DNA of 15,190 bases from an uncultured Coriobacteriaceae bacterium (lineage in GTDB: Bacteria > Actinomycetota > Coriobacteriia > Coriobacteriales > QAMH01). Position 1 is the first letter of the stretch. Every line of letters starts with the position of its first letter. The stretch lies in contig CACZSV010000137.1 in NCBI GenBank assembly GCA_902783925.1, positions 1 to 15,190 of the forward strand, in the 5' to 3' direction. Shown piece by piece: positions 1 to 6,922 of this stretch. The notes under the pieces are model-generated. The model had not been told where the DNA came from. It made no database searches and saw nothing but the letters and a program-made list of their open reading frames with translations. Both the position numbers and the translations under genes were made by a program.

Positions 1-258
1 CTCAAGGGCGTGCGGCTCACTATTGCTGGGCCGGTTGTAGTCGGGCGTGCCCCCGGCGCCGATATCGTGATCCCCACCGATTATGTATCGGCGAGGCATG
101 CGCGTTTTACCCTTGCAGGCACAAGCCTCCTCGTAGAAGACCTCAATTCCACCAACGGCACGCAGCTTAACGGCATGCTCATTTCGGAACCCACGGCCTG
201 TTCGACAGGCGACATAGTGACTATCGGCAATGTTGATATCAAGATAGGGCGTTCATAG
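1..258 (+). CDS. fhaB: FHA-domain phosphothreonine-binding protein, 3' part only (FhaB-like)
   Basis: The reading frame is open from base 1 (Leu-Lys-Gly before the first GTG at 10), so the true start lies outside the window and only about 85 C-terminal residues are present. They form almost a whole forkhead-associated domain. The GR of VVVGRAPGADI, the SARHARF motif (S-x-R-H) and NSTNGTQLNG (N-x-x-N-G) supply the conserved phosphothreonine-contact loops. FHA domains bind proteins phosphorylated on threonine. Directly downstream come a PP2C phosphatase, a RodA-PbpA fusion and a PASTA kinase, the order of the actinobacterial fhaB-pstP-rodA-pbpA-pknA-pknB cluster, so this is most likely FhaB, a cytoplasmic reader of PknB signalling. 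Whether an N-terminal region or an upstream fhaA exists cannot be seen. The FHA call is firm; the symbol rests on context. Confidence 0.88.
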   Translation, partial: LKGVRLTIAGPVVVGRAPGADIVIPTDYVSARHARFTLAGTSLLVEDLNSTNGTQLNGMLISEPTACSTGDIVTIGNVDIKIGRS

Positions 259-260
259 GT

Positions 261-1589
261 TTGAATTTCATAAAAACACACACCCCGCAATCCTTCGCAT
301 CGCGAAGTGATGTCGGAAACGTACGCGAACACAATGAGGACAGCCTGTTGGTTGCCTCCCCTCTCTTTGTGGTTGCAGACGGAATGGGCGGTCACGAGGC
401 AGGCGAGGTGGCGAGCCGCATCGCCGTCGAGACCATGCGGCAGCGCGTCCCCAAAAAGGCGAGCCCAGAAGCCCTTGCAGCCTCGGTTATAGAAGCAAAC
501 GAAGCGGTGCTGCGAGGAGCAGCGGATGGCACCGGCAGACCAGGCATGGGGACAACGGTCACCGCCGCTCTCATCTACGATGACGAAGTAGTCATCGCCC
601 AAGTCGGTGATTCACGCGCGTATTTGCTGCACGAAAACGTGCTACAGCGCATCACGCGCGATCATTCCCTCGTTGCAGATCTTATCGAGCAAGGCCGTCT
701 TACCGAGGAGGAAGCACGCTTCCACCCGCAGCGTTCGGTCATAACGCGCGCGCTCGGAAGCGACGTTAACATGCAGCCTGACATCTATTCCCTACGAGTG
801 GAAAAAGGCGATCGCCTCGTTTTGTGCTCGGATGGTTTGAGCAGCATGATTTCCGACGAGGCAATAGAGTCAATCATGCTCGAAAACGAATATCCACAGG
901 AAGCGTGCGATGAACTCGTGGACGAGGCGCTCGCAGCCGGTGGGCTTGACAACGTCACCGTCATCGTTATCGACCCGTTGGGAGAACCTCCCGAAGAGGA
1001 CCTTCTCGATAAAGGCGACTTTGTAGAGGAAATCGTCGTGGGGGAGCCCCCAGAAACGCTCGACGACGAAGACGAAGATGAGCAAGAAAACGCCATAGCA
1101 AGCCCAGCTATGCCGATGTCCCATACTGCGACAAGCATGGCGCCACAAGGCAAGCCGCAGAAAAAGAAGGAGAAAAAACCCAAGCGCAAAGGACGCTTTG
1201 CTCCGCTTTTCTGGACAATAGCCTTTGTCTTGATTCTGGCCGTCGCAGCAGGCGGATTCTACTATTACGCGCAACATTCCTACTATCTCATCGAGGAAGG
1301 GGGAGTTGTCTGTGTATACCGTGGCCTGCCCGGCAGCATCGGATCGCTTTCCCTGTCCTGGCTTGAGGAAAAAGCAAGCGATGTCGATGTGAGCAAGCTC
1401 AATCCCACCACGCAAAGCCGGCTTGAAAACGGTATATCTGTCAACTCGCTCGACGAGGCCCAAAAACTGCTCAGCGATTACCGCGCAACCGTAAACGTTG
1501 CTCAGGCTGTCACGGGCAACGCGAACTCCCAGCAGGGAAGCTCGGTGTCCACGCCTGATCAGACACAAAGCAGAGAGGAGCAGAGGTAG
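261..1589 (+). CDS. pstP: Membrane-anchored PP2C-type Ser/Thr protein phosphatase (PstP/Stp family)
   Basis: This enzyme removes phosphate from Ser/Thr residues and opposes the kinase encoded at 4508-6409. The cytoplasmic PP2C domain spans about residues 10-240. Visible metal-site and core motifs are VREHNEDS, ADGMGGHEAGE (Asp40-Gly41), GMGTTVTAAL, QVGDSRAYL, RDHSLV, VLCSDGLSSM and GGLDNVTVIVI. A strongly acidic linker follows (LDDEDEDEQEN), then a Lys-rich stretch (KKKEKKPKRKG), a single membrane helix at about 317-337, and an outer domain of about 100 residues. That outer domain starts YYLIEEGGVVCVYRG, resembling the extracytoplasmic part of mycobacterial PstP. The start is TTG at 261, two bases after the fhaB stop, with only a weak ribosome site, suggesting translational coupling; no in-frame ATG lies before the first catalytic motif. 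The symbol follows the actinobacterial cluster name. Confidence 0.93.
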   Translation: MNFIKTHTPQSFASRSDVGNVREHNEDSLLVASPLFVVADGMGGHEAGEVASRIAVETMRQRVPKKASPEALAASVIEANEAVLRGAADGTGRPGMGTTVTAALIYDDEVVIAQVGDSRAYLLHENVLQRITRDHSLVADLIEQGRLTEEEARFHPQRSVITRALGSDVNMQPDIYSLRVEKGDRLVLCSDGLSSMISDEAIESIMLENEYPQEACDELVDEALAAGGLDNVTVIVIDPLGEPPEEDLLDKGDFVEEIVVGEPPETLDDEDEDEQENAIASPAMPMSHTATSMAPQGKPQKKKEKKPKRKGRFAPLFWTIAFVLILAVAAGGFYYYAQHSYYLIEEGGVVCVYRGLPGSIGSLSLSWLEEKASDVDVSKLNPTTQSRLENGISVNSLDEAQKLLSDYRATVNVAQAVTGNANSQQGSSVSTPDQTQSREEQR

Positions 1590-1594
1590 CTGCA

Positions 1595-4360
1595 ATGCGC
1601 TCAAGAAGGGCAACAGAACTCTGGCTCTTAATCGCGGCAACACCCGTGTTGATGTTGCTGTTCCTCATGCTGCTCGTAAACGCGAACACGCCGCTTACGA
1701 TCACTTCGTTTGCAGTGCCCATAGCGCTTGTCGTGAGCTTCTTTATTGCGCACATCGCAATGCGCCGCTTTGCTCCCAACGCCGATCCGGCGCTGCTTCC
1801 CATAGCGTTTCTCATCAGCGGAATTGGCATATGCTTTGTGCTTCGCCTTGCCCCCGATACCGCCGGACATCAGATTGTGTGGCTCTTTGCAGGCATCGCG
1901 CTCATGATCGCCACCGTTATACTCGTCCCCTCTGTCGAGCGTCTTGGCCACTACAAATACACGTGCCTGCTGCTCGGCATCATTATGCTGCTTCTGCCCA
2001 TAGTTCCCTTTATTGGAGCGGAATACAATGGTTCGCGTATCTGGCTCTCGATTGCCGGGATGTCATTTCAACCAGGAGAAATCGCAAAGATACTCATCGT
2101 TTTGTTCCTTGCGGCGTATCTCGCTGATAACCGCGAGCTCTTGAGCGTCTTGAGGCGCGGCGTGCTTGGCATAAAGTACCCGAACTTCCGTGCGCTCGTG
2201 CCCCTGCTTATCATGTGGATCATTGCGTTGCTCATTGTTATCTTCGAACGTGACCTCGGCAGCGCCTTGCTGTTCTTTGGCATTTTCCTCGTGATGATCT
2301 ATGTCTGCACGGGGCGACTCTCATATGTCATCATCGGCTTAGCGCTCGTCGTAATTGGCGGATTCGCCCTCTATACCATGTTCTCGCACGTGCAAACGCG
2401 CATTACCATATGGCGCGACCCCTTCAGCGACGCTTCTGGGGCTGGATATCAACTTGTCCAATCGCTGTATTCGCTTGCAGACGGCGGATTGTTCGGCAGT
2501 GGCATTGGACGTGGCATGCCCACATTCATCCCCGAGGTCGAAAGCGACTTCATCTTCAGCGCCATCGGCGAAGAAATGGGTCTTCTTGGAGCGTCGGGCG
2601 TCATCTTCTTGTACATGCTCTTTGCGGTGCGCGGTTTTCTTATCGCAGCGCGCGCAAAAAGCGATATGGCTGCCTTCACCGCCACGGGTCTCACCACATC
2701 AATTTGCCTGCAGGCATTCATCATCATCGGCGGCGTCACTGGGTTCATCCCCCTCACGGGTCTGACACTTCCCTTCATGAGCCAAGGCGGTTCATCGCTC
2801 ATCTCGAGCTTCATCATCGTCGGCCTCTTGCTCTGCGCCGGCGATGAAGGCACGGGCCTGCAAACGGAGATGATGAGCACGACAACGATCAAGAAGGGCA
2901 GCGATACGGGCGTTCTCGGCCGCACGGCCTTGGGCAGAAGGCTCACCGTGCTTATCACCGTCTTTGCCATCCTCTTTGCCGCGCTCATCGCCAACCTCAC
3001 CTATATCCAAGTCGTGAAAGCCGACGAGATCCGGGACAGAAGCGGCAATAACCACACACTGCAACGCATCTCCGAGCAGCAGCGCGGAGCGATTATCACA
3101 TCCGATAACGTTGTTTTGGCACAATCCGAGGGATTGCCAGACGGCACATACAAACGTGTCTACCCACAAGGCGCCCTCGCATCGCATGTGGTGGGCTACT
3201 ATTCGCAACGCTATGGGGCCACGGGCGTCGAGAACACCATGGCAACCACCTTGGTAGGAGAAGAGCATTTCGAAACCATCGGGGACGCCATCCGCTCCTA
3301 TGCGGGAGAAAAGCCCCAGGGCAATGACGTGGTCCTCACCATCAACTCGAACATCCAGCGCGCCGCGGAACAGGCCCTCGAGGGCAAGAAGGGCGCAGCT
3401 ATAGTGCTTGACACATCTACCGGCGCCGTACTCGCAGAAGCGTCTTCCCCCACGTATAACAACAACGATGTCGAGAAGATCCTTACCGGCAGCGGCGCAG
3501 ACGGCATCCTCGTCAACCGCGCGACACAGACCCTCTACGCACCGGGTTCGACATTCAAGATCGTCACGCTTGCAGGCGCGCTCGACAAAGGTACGGTCAC
3601 ACCAGACTCCATTTACAACTCGCCAAGCTCGATAGAAATCGGCAATGCGGATGTCACCAACTACCACAACCACTCGTACGGGCGCACGACGGTCGAAGAG
3701 GCCACGGCGGTTTCTTCCAATACCGCATTCGCTCAAATTGCCGTGGAGCTCGGCGCAGATGCCCTTGTCTCATACGCAGAGAAATTCGGATTCAACAATA
3801 GCAAGCTTGCGCTCGACTTTAACGAAGCGACCTCGCTTATGCCTGATCCCGCAGAAATGACAACGTGGGAGACCGCATGGGCAGGCGTTGGCCAGCCTGT
3901 TGGCGAGCACAAGAGCCCCGCCGGTCCGCAGGCAACACCCATGCAGATGGCAATTTGCATGGCGGCAATCGCAAATAAAGGCGTCGCCGTTCATCCATAT
4001 GTTATAGACAAGATCATCTCCGCCTCGGGCGTGACCGTCGCACAGACGCAGCCGCAGCTTCTGGGACAGGCGATATCCGAAACAACGGCGGCGACCGAGC
4101 GTGCCATACTCGCGACGGTCGTCGAAAGCGGCACGGGCACGAAAGCCCAGGTCGATGGAGCAGACGTCATCGGAAAAACGGGTACTGCAGAAACCGGCAA
4201 GGAGAAATCCGATGCGTGGTTTGTGGGAACCGCTACGGCCGGGGGAAGAAGCGTCACCGTTGCAATCATCATAGAAGAAGGCGATAGCGGTGGAGACGTC
4301 GCTGCGCCATTGGCTTCGAACATTTTCTACAGCGCATTAAATGCATTGGGGGCGCTGTAG
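1595..4360 (+). CDS. Fused SEDS glycosyltransferase (RodA/FtsW) and class B penicillin-binding transpeptidase
   Basis: One 921-residue chain carries both peptidoglycan-building activities that are normally two proteins. Residues about 1-425 are a multi-helix SEDS domain that polymerises glycan strands from lipid II; the segment EVESDFIFSAIGEEMG holds the expected catalytic aspartate (Asp318). A short, probably cytoplasmic linker (about 426-450) leads to a membrane helix near 451-470 and a periplasmic-side transpeptidase domain. Its penicillin-binding motifs are intact: APGSTFK (Ser652, Lys655), SSN (707-709) and KTG (861-863). The PBP half is compact (about 470 residues), like mycobacterial PbpA, which sits after rodA in the equivalent operon. 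A ribosome site (GAGAGGAG) overlaps the end of the phosphatase gene, 5 bases before this ATG. The gene order favours RodA-PbpA over FtsW-FtsI, but sequence alone does not settle elongation versus division. There is no stop or frameshift at the junction. Confidence 0.93.
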   Translation: MRSRRATELWLLIAATPVLMLLFLMLLVNANTPLTITSFAVPIALVVSFFIAHIAMRRFAPNADPALLPIAFLISGIGICFVLRLAPDTAGHQIVWLFAGIALMIATVILVPSVERLGHYKYTCLLLGIIMLLLPIVPFIGAEYNGSRIWLSIAGMSFQPGEIAKILIVLFLAAYLADNRELLSVLRRGVLGIKYPNFRALVPLLIMWIIALLIVIFERDLGSALLFFGIFLVMIYVCTGRLSYVIIGLALVVIGGFALYTMFSHVQTRITIWRDPFSDASGAGYQLVQSLYSLADGGLFGSGIGRGMPTFIPEVESDFIFSAIGEEMGLLGASGVIFLYMLFAVRGFLIAARAKSDMAAFTATGLTTSICLQAFIIIGGVTGFIPLTGLTLPFMSQGGSSLISSFIIVGLLLCAGDEGTGLQTEMMSTTTIKKGSDTGVLGRTALGRRLTVLITVFAILFAALIANLTYIQVVKADEIRDRSGNNHTLQRISEQQRGAIITSDNVVLAQSEGLPDGTYKRVYPQGALASHVVGYYSQRYGATGVENTMATTLVGEEHFETIGDAIRSYAGEKPQGNDVVLTINSNIQRAAEQALEGKKGAAIVLDTSTGAVLAEASSPTYNNNDVEKILTGSGADGILVNRATQTLYAPGSTFKIVTLAGALDKGTVTPDSIYNSPSSIEIGNADVTNYHNHSYGRTTVEEATAVSSNTAFAQIAVELGADALVSYAEKFGFNNSKLALDFNEATSLMPDPAEMTTWETAWAGVGQPVGEHKSPAGPQATPMQMAICMAAIANKGVAVHPYVIDKIISASGVTVAQTQPQLLGQAISETTAATERAILATVVESGTGTKAQVDGADVIGKTGTAETGKEKSDAWFVGTATAGGRSVTVAIIIEEGDSGGDVAAPLASNIFYSALNALGAL

Positions 4361-4362
4361 AG

Positions 4363-4503
4363 ATGAATACAAGGAATATTGGATACAAGATGCAAGAGAG
4401 CGACGTACTTTTTGCGTTTAGTAGAGATGCGCGTACTCATGCATTGGTAGAATTGCCAGATAGATGCGAGCTGGCAAGTTCACATCGTGAGCGACAGGAG
4501 TAG
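4363..4503 (+). CDS. Possible small ORF (46 codons) between the SEDS-PBP fusion and pknB
   Basis: An ATG two bases after the fusion-gene stop opens a frame ending in TAG four bases before the pknB GTG. The product would start MNTRNIGYKMQESDV and end SSHRERQE. It is in a different frame from both neighbours and fills the 147-base gap almost exactly. A GGGGG tract about 10 bases upstream is a poor ribosome site. Codon use (AGG, AGA, ATT) is less typical than in the neighbouring genes, and no domain is recognised. It may be a real small protein, a coupling ORF that carries ribosomes to pknB, or chance. Confidence 0.25.
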   Translation: MNTRNIGYKMQESDVLFAFSRDARTHALVELPDRCELASSHRERQE

Positions 4504-4507
4504 AAAC

Positions 4508-6409
4508 GTGGTTAGTCGGACATTCGGAAACCGGTACCAGGTTATCGAGAGAATCGGCATGGGCGGCATGGCCGAGGTATACAAGGCCACCGATTCAACG
4601 CTCGGTAGAACGGTAGCTGTCAAGGTCATGCTTCCGCAATACGCAGCAGATGCTAACTTTGCCGCGCGCTTCAGGCAGGAGGCACAGGCAGCTGCCAATC
4701 TCAGCAGCCCTTATATCGTCAATATCTACGATTGGGGCAAGGACGGTGATTCGTACTACATCGTCATGGAATACGTGCGCGGCACCGATTTGAAGACCGC
4801 CATTCAACAGCGTGGCAGTATTCATCCGCGTAAAGTTGCAGAAATCGGATCGCAGGTTTGTTCAGCCCTCTCCGTCGCTCATGGGTATGACATCATCCAC
4901 CGCGATATCAAATCTGCCAATATTATGGTCCAAGGCGATGGCAACGTGAAAGTCATGGACTTTGGCATTGCGCAAGCCGGCCGCCCCGGCATGACGCAGG
5001 ACTCCTCCGTTCTCGGCACCGCTCACTATGTAAGCCCCGAGCAGGCTCAGGGCAAGAAGCTCACGGCTGCGAGCGATTTGTATTCGCTTGGCGTCGTGCT
5101 CTACGAAGCCGCAACGGGCCAGCTCCCCTTCGACGGCCCCGATGTCGTCTCCGTTGCCATGAAACAGGTGAGCGAATACCCTGTACCGCCACGAGAGATC
5201 AATCCCAATATCGATCCTCGCTTCGAGGCAATCATCATGCGCGCGCTCGAGAAGAATCCGGAAGACCGCTTCTCGACGGCAAACGAAATGCAGCGTGCAA
5301 TAGACGACTACCTGCGCGGCCGTGGTGCATCTTCTGCACCAACACAGGTAATCGGCGGTGGCTACGCAGCTGGCGTCAACTACGGCGGCGCTGGGAAAAC
5401 CACCGTTATGCCCGCAAACAACGGGCAAACGACTGTTCTTGCCAACGACCAGCTGGGTATGCAGGGTCAGGAAGGCCAGAAGAAGAGCCATACGGGTCGC
5501 AACGTCGTCATTGCAATACTCATCATTCTCGCCCTCGTAGGCATCGGGTACGCTGCGGCATCGAGCCTTGGCTTATTCGGCGGATCGGTGACCGTACCCG
5601 ATGTTACAGGCCAAACAGAAACGCTCGCCCGCGCGAGCCTGCAGACAAGCGGGCTGAAGGTTGGGTCGTTGCAATACGAAGTGAGCGATACGGTAGAAAA
5701 GGGTAATGTCATCAGTCAGGACCCCAAGGCCGGGTCATCTGTTCAGTCGGGGACCGCAATAAATCTGGTTATATCAACGGGTAAGACAAGCGGCGAGCTT
5801 GTGACTGTGCCCAATCTCATGGGCCTCACCGCATCGGAGGCCGAACGAGAACTTGCCGCCGTGGGGCTCATAGGCTCCTCGCAGCAGGGCGCAAACGAAA
5901 GCTATGAAGCGGGCACTATCTTCCAACAGGACCCGGCAACCAATTCCCGAGTTCCCGCAGGGTCGACGGTCACCTATACCGTTTCGACCGGTAAAGAGAA
6001 AAAGAACGTGACTGTTCCCGACCTCATCGGCATTAACGAGGGTGACGCTGTCGCAACGCTCGAAAAGCTCGGCCTCAATGTCCAGACGCGACAAGGTGAA
6101 AACGATCGCGTTTCCGCAGGCTCCGTCTGCGAGCAGAGCATCGCGGCGGGCACCGAGGTCGCGCAAGGCACGAACATCACCCTCACGATTTCCAAAGAGC
6201 GCGAGAAAGTCTCCGTCCCCGACGTGACGGGCAGTTCGGAAAACGAGGCAAAATCAACGCTCAGGGCGGCTGGTTTCAGCGTGAACGTCGAGTCCGCCCC
6301 GGGCACCAAGAACGTGGTGGTAAGGTACACCCCTTCGAGCGCTTACGCGGGCGATACCATCACAATCTATATCGGCACCGGCGAATCGAGCTCAGCTAGT
6401 TCGAATTAG
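4508..6409 (+). CDS. pknB: PASTA-domain Ser/Thr protein kinase (PknB type)
   Basis: This is the transmembrane kinase that links peptidoglycan fragments or lipid II outside to phosphorylation inside. The kinase domain (about 9-270) shows the glycine loop RIGMGGMAEV, VAVK with Lys39, catalytic HRDIKSAN (Asp133), DFG (Asp151), the activation-loop end GTAHYVSPEQA and SDLYSLGVVLYE. A Gly/Ala/Gln-rich juxtamembrane stretch precedes one membrane helix at about 331-353. Four PASTA repeats follow, opening TVPDVTGQ, TVPNLMGL, TVPDLIGI and SVPDVTGS. The chosen start is GTG at 4508 because AGGAG (4496-4500) sits 7 bases upstream and the product begins VVSRTFGNRYQVIERIG, in register with other PknB proteins. 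An earlier GTG at 4487 would add 7 residues without a ribosome site. The protein is 633 residues. No separate PknA is encoded here, unlike in mycobacteria. Likely substrates are cell-wall and division proteins. Confidence 0.95.
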   Translation: MVSRTFGNRYQVIERIGMGGMAEVYKATDSTLGRTVAVKVMLPQYAADANFAARFRQEAQAAANLSSPYIVNIYDWGKDGDSYYIVMEYVRGTDLKTAIQQRGSIHPRKVAEIGSQVCSALSVAHGYDIIHRDIKSANIMVQGDGNVKVMDFGIAQAGRPGMTQDSSVLGTAHYVSPEQAQGKKLTAASDLYSLGVVLYEAATGQLPFDGPDVVSVAMKQVSEYPVPPREINPNIDPRFEAIIMRALEKNPEDRFSTANEMQRAIDDYLRGRGASSAPTQVIGGGYAAGVNYGGAGKTTVMPANNGQTTVLANDQLGMQGQEGQKKSHTGRNVVIAILIILALVGIGYAAASSLGLFGGSVTVPDVTGQTETLARASLQTSGLKVGSLQYEVSDTVEKGNVISQDPKAGSSVQSGTAINLVISTGKTSGELVTVPNLMGLTASEAERELAAVGLIGSSQQGANESYEAGTIFQQDPATNSRVPAGSTVTYTVSTGKEKKNVTVPDLIGINEGDAVATLEKLGLNVQTRQGENDRVSAGSVCEQSIAAGTEVAQGTNITLTISKEREKVSVPDVTGSSENEAKSTLRAAGFSVNVESAPGTKNVVVRYTPSSAYAGDTITIYIGTGESSSASSN

Positions 6410-6426
6410 CAGGAAATCATATACAA

Positions 6427-6464
6427 CGAAAAGCGCCCCGCGATCATCTGCAGGGCGCTTTTCG
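6427..6464. terminator. Bidirectional intrinsic terminator between convergent genes
   Basis: A perfect 12-base inverted repeat (CGAAAAGCGCCC / GGGCGCTTTTCG) flanks a 14-base loop. The stem ends in TTTT on both strands and is followed by a T-rich run on the + strand (TTTTCGTATTAT). It lies between the end of pknB (6409, +) and the end of the ModE-like gene (6486, -), so it probably stops transcription from both sides. Confidence 0.85.
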
Positions 6465-6485
6465 TATTATAAGAGAAAATCAGTT

Positions 6486-6836
6486 CTAGAAATTCTTGAA
6501 GACATCCCTAAAGGCCTTCTCCGCGTAGTTCTCCACCTTTTTCTCGTATTCATCGTAAAGCACGAGAAATGCGCGGCCTTCTTCGGTCAGCTTGGAGCCG
6601 CGAGCACCATAGCGCTCGATGAGCGTGAATCCAAGCCCCTCCTCGACCTTTTTAATCATGCTCCATGCCTTGCTGTAGGCCATGTGTAGGTTCTTTGCGG
6701 TCTTATTCAGCGAGCCATTTTCTTCAATGCCATGTAGAAGCGTCGCAGCGCCTTTGCCAAAGCTCGGCCCTTTGCGATCTCCCGATGCGCTGATCATGAT
6801 TTTGACTTGCGCGTGAAGCTTTCTTTCTTCACTCAT
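6486..6836 (-). CDS. Short winged helix-turn-helix regulator, ModE N-terminal / LysR-type HTH
   Basis: This 116-residue protein resembles the DNA-binding N-terminal domain of the molybdate regulator ModE. The helix-turn-helix region is visible in GAATLLHGIEENGSLNKTAK and MAYSKAWSMIKKVEEGLGF, followed by the wing ERYGARGSKLTEEGRAFL, which carries the G-x-x-G-x-x-x-L-T pattern typical of ModE. The C-terminal molybdate-binding (TOBE/MOP) domains are absent; the chain ends in a charged helix after the wing. It therefore should not sense molybdate in the standard way and may dimerise through that helix. A GGGGGA ribosome site lies about 6 bases before the ATG. The gene lies downstream of threonine synthase on the same strand but appears to have its own promoter (6885-6913). 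The target genes are unknown. Confidence 0.82.
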   Translation of the reverse strand: MSEERKLHAQVKIMISASGDRKGPSFGKGAATLLHGIEENGSLNKTAKNLHMAYSKAWSMIKKVEEGLGFTLIERYGARGSKLTEEGRAFLVLYDEYEKKVENYAEKAFRDVFKNF

Positions 6837-6860
6837 GTCAGATCCCCCAATGCTTACGCC

Positions 6861-6892
6861 AAAAAAAGCAAATCTCTGTGTACAGAAATAGC
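6861..6892 (-). terminator. Candidate intrinsic terminator after threonine synthase
   Basis: Read on the minus strand, a 7-pair stem (ATTTCTG / CAGAGAT, one G-U pair) with loop TACA is flanked by a further GC/GC pairing and followed by seven consecutive T. The stem is AT-rich and weak, but the T-run and its position 31 bases after the threonine synthase stop support the call. It overlaps the -10 region of the candidate promoter for the next gene. Confidence 0.45.
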
Positions 6893-6913
6893 AAATTCTT
6901 TATCATTTATCAA
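6885..6913 (-). promoter_or_regulatory. Candidate sigma-70 promoter of the ModE-like gene
   Basis: On the minus strand TTGATA (6913-6908) and TATTTC (6890-6885) are separated by 17 bases in an AT-rich stretch. Transcription would start near 6878, giving a leader of about 40 bases before the ATG at 6836. The -35 match is good and the -10 match is only fair. Confidence 0.42.
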
Positions 6914-6922
6914 GATTAATCG

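Noticed and set aside
81..602. 173-residue minus-strand ORF across fhaB and pstP
   Set aside because: It lies antisense to two well-supported domain genes and has no recognisable motif; it is a shadow frame.
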